Position numbers and translations under genes: made by a program. Positions 17,627-26,842 of a DNA stretch of 64,000 nt are shown in pieces. The DNA lies in contig NZ_SMGE01000001.1 of the NCBI RefSeq assembly GCF_004339525.1, positions 62,001 to 126,000 on the forward strand. The letters are read 5' to 3'. Origin of the DNA: Flavobacterium sp. 90 (GTDB taxonomy: Bacteria; Bacteroidota; Bacteroidia; Flavobacteriales; Flavobacteriaceae). The stretch's first letter is position 1. Each line of letters opens with the position of its first letter. The notes below the pieces were generated by a model. That model saw nothing but the letters and a program-made list of their open reading frames with translations. It did not search any database and was not told the DNA's origin.

Positions 17627-18688
17627 GTGCAAAAAAAACATATACTTCCCTTATTCTTATTAATTCAGATTATCATTCTAAAGATTCTTCCCTTTTTTCC
17701 GGAATTTATCGAAAGCTTTTACAGTAATGGTTTGTATTTAAAAATATCTCACTTTTCAAGAACCATATTGGGCAAAATTCCTTTTTCGGTTGGAGATTGT
17801 ATTTATTCGATTCTAATTCTATTAGTAATTCGATGGTTTTGGAAAGTTAGAAAAACATGGAAAATGCAATGGAAAGACAATCTTCTAAAAGCTTTAAGTT
17901 GCCTTTCGGTATTTTACTTTTTCTTTCATTTGCTTTGGGCATTAAACTATTACAGAGAACCGCTTTTCGAAAAAATGAACATCAACAAAGAATATAATGA
18001 TGCCGAATTATTAGCTTTTACTAAAAAACTAATCACCAAAACAAACGAGATCCAGTTTCAAATTACGAAAAATGACAGTGCAAGAATTGTTTTTCCATAC
18101 TCACAAAATGAGGCTTTCAAAATAAATTTAAACGGCTATAAAAATCTTGCGCAAGAACATTCCTTTTTCAAATACGAAACCTTAAGTATCAAAAAATCTC
18201 TTTTTAGTTTACCTTTAACTTATATGGGTTTTGGAGGTTATCTGAATCCGTTTACAAATGAAGCACAGGTAAATGATTTGTTGCCAATGTATAATTTTCC
18301 GCTTACTAGCTGTCATGAAATGGCGCATCAAATGGGTTTTGCCAGTGAAAGTGAATGTAATTTTATTGGTGTTTTGGCGACAGTAAATAACAATGATTTG
18401 TATTATAAATATTCCGGATACAGCTTCACATTACATTATTGTTTAAGCATTTGGAAAGTCAAGAATGAAAAAATATTTCAGCAATTGAAGAAATCTGTTC
18501 ATGGCGGAATTTTAAAAAACTATCAGGAAAGCTATGATTTCTGGAAAAAATATCAAACTCCAATCGAAACCGGATTTCAGATTTTCTACGATAACTTTCT
18601 TAAAACAAACAATCAAAAAGATGGTATGGATAGTTACAGCAAATTTGTAGATTTGATGGTGAATTATTATAAAGGAAAAGATTTTTAA
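17627..18688 (+). CDS. DUF3810 family membrane protein with HExxH motif
   Basis: A 353-residue protein starting at GTG. About three membrane segments lie in residues 5-120. The soluble C-terminal part has HEMAHQMGFASESE with H230, E231 and H234, a zinc-metallopeptidase-like HExxH; E241 or E243 could be the third ligand. Members of DUF3810 are uncharacterised, so membrane metallopeptidase activity is a family-level inference. The last four bases overlap the convergent gene at 18685, and no terminator fits between them. Confidence 0.8.
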   Translation: MQKKHILPLFLLIQIIILKILPFFPEFIESFYSNGLYLKISHFSRTILGKIPFSVGDCIYSILILLVIRWFWKVRKTWKMQWKDNLLKALSCLSVFYFFFHLLWALNYYREPLFEKMNINKEYNDAELLAFTKKLITKTNEIQFQITKNDSARIVFPYSQNEAFKINLNGYKNLAQEHSFFKYETLSIKKSLFSLPLTYMGFGGYLNPFTNEAQVNDLLPMYNFPLTSCHEMAHQMGFASESECNFIGVLATVNNNDLYYKYSGYSFTLHYCLSIWKVKNEKIFQQLKKSVHGGILKNYQESYDFWKKYQTPIETGFQIFYDNFLKTNNQKDGMDSYSKFVDLMVNYYKGKDF

Positions 18689-19860
18689 TGATAATACTTT
18701 ATTTCGCGAGTATAGATTTCTATAACTCGTAATTCATTTTTGTTTTTACCTTGTAATTTTTCCCTACTTACCCAATTTCCCATTTTATCATAAATATATT
18801 TTTGAGAAATAAACTGAATAGTTGTTCCCTCTGCTGTTATATATTCATCTGAAATTATATTATTAAACTTATCATATTGAGTTGATTGTGTTTTGTATTT
18901 TTCTCGCCCCAGCATTCTATATTTTCCAATTAATTCTTCGTCTTTAGTTTTGTTTCCAAATTCATCATATTGATAAATATAATGATAACCCCAATATGGT
19001 AACTTATCCGTATAAACATACATTCCTTTACTTTCTATCTCTCTTCCTTTATCATCATATACATGATATTCATCAGTATTATGAGGTGAGAATTTTGCAA
19101 ATTGATATTTTTTAGTAATTTGACTTTTAGAATCATATTCATATCCAAATAAAGGTTTAGGGTCACAATTTTCACTACCGTAACAATTTCCTTCCTGAAT
19201 CAAATTCCCTTTTTCATCATAATCATAACTTGCAACTTTAATACTTTTGTTATCTCGAAAATTTGACACTATTACCAAAACTGGTTTATTCTGAGTATTA
19301 TATTTATACTTTTCTATTTCATACAAAAAACTCGATTTATTCTCTTGAGTTTGCTCGTTGTAATTGCTAAATCCTCCATACAAATAGTATACATTTTCTA
19401 TTTTTCTGTTATAATTATCATATTTAAAAAAGTTTTCTTTCACTAAAACATTATTATAATAATTCTTAAGATGAATTAGATTCCAATTATCATCATATTC
19501 ATAAACATCTCCATCTATACCAAATTCCATTTTGTTTAGTTTTGATATTATTTTATTCTCTTTGAAAGTATAATGAACTTCTTCTACTCTTATTCTACGA
19601 TTTGCCAAATCCATACCTAATCCATAATATACAATTGTTTCTGCATTTCCTTTGGCATTAAATAAATAAACTAGAGAATCCGCATTAGCTTTATTTATCA
19701 AATTTTCTTTCTTGATTTTAACACTCTTTACTTTTCCATTCAAAACAATATTTAAATTATCATTCTCCTCTAAATAAAAACTAGTCTTTTTTGATTGCCC
19801 ATAAATAGCAACATAAACTGAGAAAAAAAATATAAAACTTTTCAATACAATTGCCTTCAT
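18685..19860 (-). CDS. Exported protein with YD-like repeats
   Basis: A 391-residue protein with a signal peptide (residues 1-22). From about residue 70 it repeats a pattern of the form YDxxGNxI/xEx, for example YDYDEKGNLIQEG, YDDKGREIESKG, YDEFGNKTKDEE and YDKMGNWVSRE. These resemble the repeats of RHS/YD proteins but the protein is far too short for an RHS toxin and has no toxin tail. Likely a secreted or cell-surface beta-strand protein; function unknown. Base composition is more AT-rich than that of nearby housekeeping genes. Confidence 0.65.
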   Translation of the reverse strand: MKAIVLKSFIFFFSVYVAIYGQSKKTSFYLEENDNLNIVLNGKVKSVKIKKENLINKANADSLVYLFNAKGNAETIVYYGLGMDLANRRIRVEEVHYTFKENKIISKLNKMEFGIDGDVYEYDDNWNLIHLKNYYNNVLVKENFFKYDNYNRKIENVYYLYGGFSNYNEQTQENKSSFLYEIEKYKYNTQNKPVLVIVSNFRDNKSIKVASYDYDEKGNLIQEGNCYGSENCDPKPLFGYEYDSKSQITKKYQFAKFSPHNTDEYHVYDDKGREIESKGMYVYTDKLPYWGYHYIYQYDEFGNKTKDEELIGKYRMLGREKYKTQSTQYDKFNNIISDEYITAEGTTIQFISQKYIYDKMGNWVSREKLQGKNKNELRVIEIYTREIKYYH

Positions 19861-19927
19861 AAATTCGCTTATTAATCTTTAAAAAAGATATTAATTCTAA
19901 ATCACATTAAAAACTTCAAGTCAATCC

Positions 19928-20187
19928 TCATTTATCCATCAAAGCATTTTCTGATACTCTTACAGCTTTAGTTTTCATTGTGATATATAAAAAACACAAT
20001 TGATCACCAGTTCTAACATCGATAGTGTGATTTCCATAAAAGTCTTTAGCCCCACATCTTAGAGTGTTTATTTCACATATTTCGAATCCAATAATTGTCT
20101 ACCGGTTGTCTTTCACATGATCTTTTATAAAAAATTTGCAAAAAAGCCTAAAGTAGATATAAAAAACAAGAATAATAGTTTTTTCAT
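19928..20187 (-). pseudogene. Remnant of a small secreted protein gene
   Basis: An ATG at 20187 starts a signal-peptide-like stretch (MKKLLFLFFISTLGFFANFL) that meets a stop. In a shifted frame the sequence continues as KDHVKDNR, a stop, then about 60 codons up to a TGA at 19928: TIIGFEICEINTLRCGAKD, YGNHTIDVRTGDQLCF and KTKAVRVSENALMDK. The amino acid pattern looks like a real soluble protein, and 260 nt is not a multiple of three, so one frameshift and one stop have to be assumed. No family is recognised. Confidence 0.4.
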
Positions 20188-20338
20188 AATGGTATTTTAA
20201 TAAATAGAATATCATTTTTTTATAAAATATTGGAAACAGTTCAAAAAAAACATTAAGACTAATACTTATTTTTTATTAATTATATTTTTTTTATTTTTAA
20301 CACTGTAACAAAATTGATTTCAGTACTACTAATACATT

Positions 20339-20833
20339 ATGAGCGAAAATCTAGAACAGTCATTTGTTGCGCAATTGCAGGCAAATCAGAATATAATCCA
20401 CAAGATTTGTAGATTATATACTGCTGGCGAAGATGCTCACAAAGACCTGTTTCAGGAAATCACTATACAATTATGGAAGGCGTATCCTAAATTTAGAGGC
20501 GACAGTAAATTTTCGACCTGGACGTATCGCGTTGCCTTAAATACAGCCATTACATTATATCGAAAAACCAAAAGAACCGTATCGACAGTTGAATATGAAA
20601 GCCATCAGCATTTTGTAAAAGATGTCGACTACAATTATGAAGAGGAAGAACAGATTAAATTGATGTATAAAGCAGTTTACCAACTGAATGACATCGAAAA
20701 AGCATTAGTTTTTATGTATTTAGAAGACAAAGATTATCAAGAAATAGCCGAAACATTAGGAATCAGCGAAGTGAATGCGCGCGTGAAAATGAACAGAATC
20801 AAAGGGAAACTTAAAAAAATACTAAATCCTTAA
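20339..20833 (+). CDS. ECF-type RNA polymerase sigma factor
   Basis: A 164-residue sigma-70 family protein with only regions 2 and 4. Region 2 (about residues 20-80) includes DLFQEITIQLW, KFRGDSKFSTWTYRVALN; region 4 (about 112-160) includes LNDIEKALVFMYLEDKDYQEIAETLGIS and an HTH ending VNARVKMNRIKGKL. It directs RNA polymerase to a small regulon in response to a signal held by its partner. The next gene starts 8 nt after its stop and encodes a membrane protein that is the obvious candidate partner. No FecR or SusC gene is next to it, so it is not of the outer-membrane transporter type. Confidence 0.88.
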   Translation: MSENLEQSFVAQLQANQNIIHKICRLYTAGEDAHKDLFQEITIQLWKAYPKFRGDSKFSTWTYRVALNTAITLYRKTKRTVSTVEYESHQHFVKDVDYNYEEEEQIKLMYKAVYQLNDIEKALVFMYLEDKDYQEIAETLGISEVNARVKMNRIKGKLKKILNP

Positions 20834-20841
20834 AAATTATT

Positions 20842-21474
20842 ATGAAAGAGCTGGATTTACTAAAAAAAGACTGGAAAAAGAACTCGGATTCTTTTCAACA
20901 AATTTCTGAAACAGAGATTTACAAAATGATTCACAAAAAATCATCTTCGATCGTGAAGTGGATTTTAATTATCAGCATTTTGGAAATTTCATTTTGGACT
21001 TTCTCCAATTTATTTATCAATACCGATGATGTTTTGCAAAAAATAAATCATCCGGAAATCGTAACTGCACTTGAGTTTTTAACTTATTTCAATTACGTAG
21101 TGGTATTGATATTTGTTTTCATTTTCTACAAAAACTACAAAACAATTACAACAACTGTCGCGACAAAATCTTTAATGAGTGCGATTTTAAGAACCAGAAA
21201 AACGGTTCAGTATTATGTATGGTATAATCTGGGAATGATTGTCGTTACTGCTATTTTAAGCTTCTTTATTGCATTTGTCTACAATCCTGACATGGCATTT
21301 TTAAGAGAAAAACTAGCCGTAAACGGAAAAGCAATGTTCGTAACTCTGGGAATCTTAATTCTGGTTATATTAGGTTTCTTCGGATTATTCTGGTGCTTTT
21401 ACAGATTGCTTTACGGAACTTTATTACGCAGATTGTATGCGAATTATAAGGAATTGAAGAAGATAGATTTTTAA
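20842..21474 (+). CDS. Four-helix membrane protein, candidate anti-sigma partner
   Basis: A 210-residue protein. The first 33 residues are cytoplasmic and helical (MKELDLLKKDWKKNSDSFQQ), followed by about four membrane segments at roughly 38-58, 75-97, 125-150 and 163-190, and a basic C-terminus. It is co-transcribed with the sigma factor gene, 8 nt apart. Flavobacterial sigma factors of this kind are often paired with such proteins, whose N-terminal cytoplasmic segment could bind the sigma factor. I see no zinc-binding anti-sigma motif, so the role is inferred from position. Confidence 0.65.
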   Translation: MKELDLLKKDWKKNSDSFQQISETEIYKMIHKKSSSIVKWILIISILEISFWTFSNLFINTDDVLQKINHPEIVTALEFLTYFNYVVVLIFVFIFYKNYKTITTTVATKSLMSAILRTRKTVQYYVWYNLGMIVVTAILSFFIAFVYNPDMAFLREKLAVNGKAMFVTLGILILVILGFFGLFWCFYRLLYGTLLRRLYANYKELKKIDF

Positions 21475-21476
21475 TT

Positions 21477-21566
21477 TGAAGGTACTAAGGTTCTGAGTAA
21501 CTAAGGTTCTAAGTCTTTTTCACCCTGAAACTTGAAACAACTTAAAACTTGAAACCTGAAACAAAA
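21477..21566. repeat. Short degenerate direct repeats
   Basis: Repeated pieces of the forms ACTAAGGTTCT and AACTTGAAAC. Similar 'aaggttctgag' strings occur at 23963-23990 and, on the other strand, at 42698-42735. They look like worn intergenic repeats and encode nothing. Confidence 0.4.
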
Positions 21567-21576
21567 AATCCAGAAT

Positions 21577-22404
21577 CTAATATTCTTCTGGTCCTTTGTA
21601 ACTCCATCTTCTCATTTCGTTAAGTTCTTCCTCGACTTTGATTGCTTCGGCTGGAATTACTTTTAAAAAGGATGGATGTTGCTCAATTGCGTATTCTACT
21701 TTTTCTACAATTTCTTCTATCGTATCGTTTTCATAATCAATATCAAGAGGTTCTTTGATGATGAATGATTGTAGGATTCCTTTTTTCTTCATTCGTAATC
21801 CTTTTTTGTCAAACGAACGACGGAAACCGTCAATAACAATAGGAATTACAATTGGTTTATGTTGTTTAATGATATGTGCAGTTCCTTTTCGAACAGGTTT
21901 AAAAGATTTTGTTGTTCCTTGGGGGAACGTAATTACCCAACCATCTTCAAGTGCAATTCTGATATTTTCGGTGTCATTTGGATTAACTTCACGTTTTTCA
22001 GTAACATCAACACCTTTTGCGCGCCAGGTTCTTTCTACAGTAATTGCTCCAACATAAGCTAAAATTCTTGGCAATAAACCAGCTTGCATGGTTTCTTTAG
22101 CAGCAACATAATAAATATTCATTTTAGGTTGCCACAAGTAACCAATGTTCTTAATATTATCTTCACGTCCGCTTAAACTTGCGTTAAACACGTGAAACAT
22201 AGCTACAACATCCGCAAAATAAGTCTGGTGATTTGAAATAAACAAAACATTTGTATCCGGAAGTGATTTAATGATTTCAGACCCTTCGATTTGCAATTCA
22301 TTGAAACCCCTATATCTTCTATGCGTCATGGCACCCAAAACACGGATTAACCATTTTTTGATGAATAATATATGTCCAAAAGGATTTCGTTTAAACAATC
22401 CCAT
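21577..22404 (-). CDS. 1-acyl-sn-glycerol-3-phosphate acyltransferase-like protein
   Basis: A 275-residue member of the PlsC/LPLAT family, which transfers acyl groups to lysophospholipids at the inner membrane. The catalytic block reads SNHQTYFADV: H59 and D65 are separated by five residues where the classic motif is HX4D. The second block reads FPQGTTKS (160-167) where FPEGTRS is usual, so the conserved Glu is Gln. I recall such variants in flavobacterial homologues, so this may be a distinct clade, not a damaged enzyme. The gene stands alone between a sigma operon and the Nudix gene, with a good promoter. Confidence 0.8.
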   Translation of the reverse strand: MGLFKRNPFGHILFIKKWLIRVLGAMTHRRYRGFNELQIEGSEIIKSLPDTNVLFISNHQTYFADVVAMFHVFNASLSGREDNIKNIGYLWQPKMNIYYVAAKETMQAGLLPRILAYVGAITVERTWRAKGVDVTEKREVNPNDTENIRIALEDGWVITFPQGTTKSFKPVRKGTAHIIKQHKPIVIPIVIDGFRRSFDKKGLRMKKKGILQSFIIKEPLDIDYENDTIEEIVEKVEYAIEQHPSFLKVIPAEAIKVEEELNEMRRWSYKGPEEY

Positions 22405-22433
22405 AGCTCTTTAATGTGTTTTTTGTTAGGACG

Positions 22434-22462
22434 CAAACATACAAAAATTATTCTTTTAGCAA
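22434..22462 (-). promoter_or_regulatory. Promoter of the acyltransferase gene
   Basis: The minus strand reads TTG (22460-22462), 18 nt, TATGTTTG (22434-22441), 29 nt before the start at 22404. Confidence 0.55.
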
Positions 22463-22528
22463 TAGTACAAAACAATTTCGAAAATAAATTACTATTATAA
22501 TGAATATCAAATTGTTAATTTTGTGTTT

Positions 22529-23179
22529 TTACGACTTTCCCTCAAAAGTCGTTTTCAGTACATCTCTTAACTCACTTAAAATCATTGCGGTCGCTCCCCA
22601 AACAATGTGATTTTGAATATTAAATGCAGGAACTAAAATATTGTTTCCGTAAGAAGTTGACAATGTGGCTTCGATGATAATTTCATCATCCAAAAAAACA
22701 GATAAAGGCAATTCTATAATATCCGCAACTTCTCTAACATCCGGATAAAAAGAGAGTTCTTCTTTTGAAATTCCCAAAAATGGATGTACCAAAAAATTAC
22801 TTGGCGGAATGTACATTGGAGAAAAATGCTTGATTACTTCAATTTTATTTGGCATCACCCCAACTTCTTCGTGTGTTTCTCTTAAAGCTGTTTCTTCAAA
22901 ATTTGCATCTGTCGTTTCATATTTTCCTCCCGGAAAAGCAATTTGCGAAGAATGAACTCCATTATAAGCATTTCTTACGATTAAAACCAGATGTGTTTTT
23001 CCGTTTTTTGGATAAAAAAGCATCATAACGGCAGCAATTCTTGCATTTTCAGCTTTAAAATCATGGTTCTTCAAAGACTCTATTCTTTCTTTGGGAGCCA
23101 TTTTTAGATGTGCCGAAATTGCCGGTAATTCAACTGGAATTAAATCAGGAACATGTTGCAGAAAATCTTGAAAATCCAT
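22529..23179 (-). CDS. Nudix hydrolase, CoA pyrophosphatase type
   Basis: A 216-residue Nudix enzyme. The Nudix box is at residues 84-107 (GGKYETTD...TALRETHEEVG), preceded by the block IVRNAYNGVHSSQIAFPGGK that marks the CoA-pyrophosphatase subgroup (relatives include NUDT7/NUDT8). Members split CoA or acyl-CoA into phosphopantetheine and 3',5'-ADP, possibly to remove damaged CoA. The glutamates of REXXEE needed for metal binding are present (E101, E104, E105). It runs in the same direction as the acyltransferase gene, 125 nt upstream of it. Confidence 0.87.
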   Translation of the reverse strand: MDFQDFLQHVPDLIPVELPAISAHLKMAPKERIESLKNHDFKAENARIAAVMMLFYPKNGKTHLVLIVRNAYNGVHSSQIAFPGGKYETTDANFEETALRETHEEVGVMPNKIEVIKHFSPMYIPPSNFLVHPFLGISKEELSFYPDVREVADIIELPLSVFLDDEIIIEATLSTSYGNNILVPAFNIQNHIVWGATAMILSELRDVLKTTFEGKS

Positions 23180-23522
23180 TAAAAAGGACGTTTGTTATTT
23201 GAAATAAAATATAAATATACTCTAGAAATCCTCAGTTTACAAGTTTTAACACAACCAAAAACTATAAATTCAAAGTCAAGACAATCAAAATCAATTTTTT
23301 ACAGAAGAAATAAATTTCATTTCGAGTTCAAGAATAGCATCCGAAATAGCACAATAAAAACATTTTAGGTCTGGAAATTTGTTCTAAATATTTAGTGTAA
23401 ATTTGCCCAACGGAACGTTAGATTCATCTGTTTCTGATTATCAAAAACCTAGCAGCGTATTCGACACGTAAATAATCCTAAATTCAAATATTAAATAGTT
23501 ACGACTATACAAACTTTAAAAA
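23180..23522. other. Intergenic region with one candidate promoter
   Basis: The only signal seen is TAAATTTG at 23398-23405, a TAnnTTTG match on the plus strand 118 nt before the DUF4268 start. Otherwise AT-rich and featureless. Confidence 0.4.
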
Positions 23523-23960
23523 ATGTACAGTAAAGAAGAATCACAAAGAATAAAAAGAGAATTTTGGGTGGCTTTCGCCGAAAAATATCCACGTAAATGG
23601 GTACTTTATGACACTAAAATTAAAGATTTCTCTTTTAAATTTTATGTTGACAATAAAAAAGCACAGGTTTTAATTGATATTGAACCCAGAAATGATGAAA
23701 AAAGAACTGCTTATTTTGAAAAAATAGAGGCTTTAAAAAACATCTTAGAGGAAGAATTCATTAAAGATTTGGTCTTTGAAAAAAACTATACTTTAGAAAG
23801 CGGCAAAACCATAAGCCGAATCTGGATCGAAAAACAAGGTGTAGGTTTTAGTAATCGTAATAATTGGGACGCAATTTTTGATTTCTTTTTTGAAAAAATG
23901 AATGCGCTTGAAATGTTCTATTTAGAATATGACGAGTTTATTAAAGATATTGATTCTTAA
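23523..23960 (+). CDS. DUF4268 family protein
   Basis: A 145-residue soluble protein of the DUF4268 type. Landmarks are REFWVAFAEKYP near the start, IDIEPRNDEKR (about 57-67) and a C-terminal block with NRNNWDAIFDFFFEKM. DUF4268 is found alone, as here, or fused to restriction-like domains; the isolated form has no known role. No restriction or defence gene is next to it. A hairpin terminator follows at 23989-24018. Confidence 0.75.
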   Translation: MYSKEESQRIKREFWVAFAEKYPRKWVLYDTKIKDFSFKFYVDNKKAQVLIDIEPRNDEKRTAYFEKIEALKNILEEEFIKDLVFEKNYTLESGKTISRIWIEKQGVGFSNRNNWDAIFDFFFEKMNALEMFYLEYDEFIKDIDS

Positions 23961-23988
23961 GAAAAAGGTTTTGAGGAACTGAGATTCT

Positions 23989-24018
23989 GTCCCGAAGCTT
24001 CGGGACTAAGTTTTTTTT
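23989..24018 (+). terminator. Terminator of the DUF4268 gene
   Basis: Perfect palindrome GTCCCGAAGCTTCGGGAC (23989-24006) followed four bases later by eight T. Confidence 0.65.
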
Positions 24019-24021
24019 ATA

Positions 24022-24066
24022 TAATAAACCCGATAGCTTTTTAAAAAGCTATCGGGTTTTATTATT
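24022..24066. terminator. Bidirectional terminator before the delta-60 gene
   Basis: A long stem, AAACCCGATAGC with complement GCTATCGGGTTT, around a T/A loop (24026-24059), with A residues on the left and T residues on the right. On the minus strand it ends the delta-60 gene. Confidence 0.75.
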
Positions 24067-24074
24067 TATACTTT

Positions 24075-26516
24075 TTATTTTTTAACTACTTTCTTTGTAA
24101 TTACTCCTGAATCCGAAAAAAGCTTTATGAAGTAAACTCCTGGAGTAAACTTCGACATATCAACTTCGAGATTATCTGTACTTTGAACTTTAGCAGAATA
24201 TAATTCCTGTCCATTTACAGAATAGACTGAAATCTTATTTGGTACAATCGAATTAGTAAACGATAAACTCATTCTCTCATGCACAGGAACTGGGAAAACC
24301 TGCACTTTTGAAGCTAATTTCTCTGGTGTTGGACCAACAGATAACGAACCTGATGATTTTCCTAAATTAACTTTTACAACTACCGAAGAAGCTCCTGTTG
24401 CATTTTTAATCGTTCCCATTGCAAACATATACTTATCTGCACTATCTTCTAAAGCTGTTTTACGGCCAGTTGGTGAAGTTTGTTCCTTATTTTCTAAAGC
24501 CACAAGATCTGTTATATTATCGATCACAGATGGCATTTCAAAATTCTTAACAAATGTACCATCAAGATTAATTGCAGTTACATCTGCATTTCCTTCTGTA
24601 ATATATATAACGTCACCTACTTGTTCTATTTTTCTGTAATCATGATAAGTACTAATTCCAATTTTTTGGGCTTTTTGGTTTTCAATAAATTGCAAATCTA
24701 CATTACCGTCTTTCGAAATCTTAACAATTTGGTTTGGCACAGAAACTCCATTAAAATTTAAAAAATCTCCAGCAGCAATAATTTCTCCTGACTCAAGCAC
24801 TTTAATTTTATTAACTGTAGTATCAGGTCCTGAACCATTTATTTTGAAAGTTTCATCAACAGTATTATCAAGATTAAATCTTAAAAACTTATAATCATAA
24901 TGATCATAATCATTATAAACAGCTGTAAAAATAATTTTATCATCCTGAACTTCAAAATTAACACCGGTAAACCAACGATAAGTTTCAGATTTTAAACTAT
25001 ATGGGATATGTCCACCTGTATTTAATTCTTTATACAATCCGTTTTCATCAGAAAATAAAACCTCTCCATTAGCCAAAACTCTAAATTTCTTAACTGAAGT
25101 TAAATATATATCACTGAAATCAAAATCTTTCAAAACTTCTCCTTTATTATTCAGTTTTAAAAGTTTCTTTTTGGCACTGACAAAAATAGTCGTATTATCT
25201 ATAACCTGAAATTGCGTTACATCTCCAATATATTTAGGAAAAACAAATGATTCATCAACCGAACCATTCGCATTTAATAAAGCAATTCCAAAAGTCTCAA
25301 CATCATTAACTCGTACAAAATCACCTTTTATAACTAATTTTCCATCAAAATATTCGCCTTTATCAAAACTTCCGTATTGAATTGCTTTTAATGGAGAAGA
25401 ATCTAACCGATTACCATTGAAATCACATACAGACAAACCGTATTTATTGCCAACATTCCCTGAATTATTATAAATAATCTTATCTCCTACTATACCAAGC
25501 GTAAAAAACATTTCTCCATTCTCATTTAATCTGCCAAGTGTAAAATTTTGATTTAATGTTCCATCAGGATTAAGTTTAGCGATATAACTATTAAACTCCG
25601 CTGGTTCAAACATTCCAAAATATATGAATGAATCTTTTACTACAATCGTTGAGGCATGAAAACTAAAGTAATAAGTATTAAAAGTTTCATCAATTGTTCC
25701 GTCCGGGTTTAATCGACACATATTATTGATTGGCTGAGTATCTATTATTCTTGAAAAATGTCTTCCAATTAATAATTTACCATCATCCTGAAGTGTCAAA
25801 GAAAATAATTGTCCTTTTGTTCCTTCGCCAACATCAAATGTTGTATCCAATATACCATCAGAGTTCAGTTTTATCAGACTATTTTTAGCAATTCCATCTA
25901 CAGCCGTAAACGTTCCTCCTACATATATTCCATTGCTGGAAACTACAACATTATTTGTTGAACCATTAAACGCTAAATCATTTTTGAAGGTTTCGTCTAA
26001 AGAAAAATCGCTATTAAATCTGTTTAAATAACAACTGGTAAAATCATAATATCCAATTGCTCCACCAGTAACCAATATTTTATCATCGGCCTGAACAGCA
26101 ATAGCTGTAGCATTAAATATAGTATTAACTTCTTTTAAAGTCTCACCATTTGCATTAAGTTGATACAACTTAAAATAATCAGCAAGTCCCAAATTATCTT
26201 TGGTAGTCAGAACTATAATATTTCCATTACTTTGAAATTTAACGTCTTTAATTTCCGACTTAGGATCTCCATTAAATACAAAACTTTCATCAAGTGAATA
26301 ATCAGCATTTAATCGAATAAGATTGCCAACTTTTTTCTCTTTATAAAACTGAATGTTTCCTCCAAGTAAAATCTTACCATCTGAAAGTTCTTTTATAACA
26401 GTTATTTTTGCAGCCTTATAAGGTGTTGGCTGAACAAAAGTTTCATCAATGACTTGTGCATTTGATGATAAAATTCCGAAAACGATAAATAATAATAGTG
26501 AGTAAAGTTTCTTCAT
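24075..26516 (-). CDS. T9SS-secreted delta-60 repeat protein (type A sorting domain)
   Basis: An 813-residue secreted protein with a signal peptide (1-20). The body is built from delta-60-type beta-propeller repeats, each about 50 residues with G(N/T)(L/V)D(E/T)TF and KL(N/D)xDG signatures, for example DGILDTTFDVG and DGTIDETFNT. The last ~75 residues (from about 737, QVFPVPVHERMSL to FIKLFSDSGVITKKVVKK) are a type A T9SS sorting domain, which directs export through the type IX system and attachment or release at the cell surface. The ligand is unknown. Transcribed alone. Confidence 0.87.
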   Translation of the reverse strand: MKKLYSLLLFIVFGILSSNAQVIDETFVQPTPYKAAKITVIKELSDGKILLGGNIQFYKEKKVGNLIRLNADYSLDESFVFNGDPKSEIKDVKFQSNGNIIVLTTKDNLGLADYFKLYQLNANGETLKEVNTIFNATAIAVQADDKILVTGGAIGYYDFTSCYLNRFNSDFSLDETFKNDLAFNGSTNNVVVSSNGIYVGGTFTAVDGIAKNSLIKLNSDGILDTTFDVGEGTKGQLFSLTLQDDGKLLIGRHFSRIIDTQPINNMCRLNPDGTIDETFNTYYFSFHASTIVVKDSFIYFGMFEPAEFNSYIAKLNPDGTLNQNFTLGRLNENGEMFFTLGIVGDKIIYNNSGNVGNKYGLSVCDFNGNRLDSSPLKAIQYGSFDKGEYFDGKLVIKGDFVRVNDVETFGIALLNANGSVDESFVFPKYIGDVTQFQVIDNTTIFVSAKKKLLKLNNKGEVLKDFDFSDIYLTSVKKFRVLANGEVLFSDENGLYKELNTGGHIPYSLKSETYRWFTGVNFEVQDDKIIFTAVYNDYDHYDYKFLRFNLDNTVDETFKINGSGPDTTVNKIKVLESGEIIAAGDFLNFNGVSVPNQIVKISKDGNVDLQFIENQKAQKIGISTYHDYRKIEQVGDVIYITEGNADVTAINLDGTFVKNFEMPSVIDNITDLVALENKEQTSPTGRKTALEDSADKYMFAMGTIKNATGASSVVVKVNLGKSSGSLSVGPTPEKLASKVQVFPVPVHERMSLSFTNSIVPNKISVYSVNGQELYSAKVQSTDNLEVDMSKFTPGVYFIKLFSDSGVITKKVVKK

Positions 26517-26842
26517 TCGCAGTGATTACAGGGTAAATTATTTTTCTTGATTAACTGATATTTCTAATTAATTCATAATTCCAACGTCGTTTTTTAACTA
26601 AAAAACTTTAAAATATAAATTAATTTAACAGTTCAAATATAGTTTATTTTAGTTCAGTACTTTAAAATAAAACTGTATTCCAAAAAATATTTTTATACCG
26701 AATATTAACAAGCTATTTCGGTACGGATTTATAAAAAAACAGAACCCATTTTATCCAAAATTAGCGGACAAAACGGGTTCGACACATATTTTAGATTCTT
26801 GCATCTTTCTTCTTCCTTCTCTACTTAAGTCTTTCCTTCACT
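26517..26842. other. Intergenic region with a wobble-paired terminator
   Basis: AT-rich upstream DNA of the delta-60 gene. The right part carries the terminator of the DUF4386 gene at 26731-26780. No gene is seen. Confidence 0.5.
26731..26780 (-). terminator. Terminator of the DUF4386 gene
   Basis: On the minus strand, AACCCGUUUUGUCC pairs with GGAUAAAAUGGGUU (26743-26779) using two G-U pairs, then a run of seven T. On the plus strand the same positions would be A-C mismatches, so the structure favours the minus-strand RNA. Confidence 0.7.

Noticed and set aside
18685..19860. RHS/polymorphic toxin
   Set aside because: Too short, no RHS core shell and no variable C-terminal toxin or immunity gene.
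20339..21474. Sigma/anti-sigma pair as regulator of the SusCD locus
   Set aside because: It is 30 kb away, no FecR-type protein is present, and the SusC N-terminus lacks an obvious signalling extension; LacI-type sites explain the control better.
23523..23960. Restriction-like defence gene from DUF4268
   Set aside because: Only the isolated small domain is present, with no nuclease or methylase nearby.
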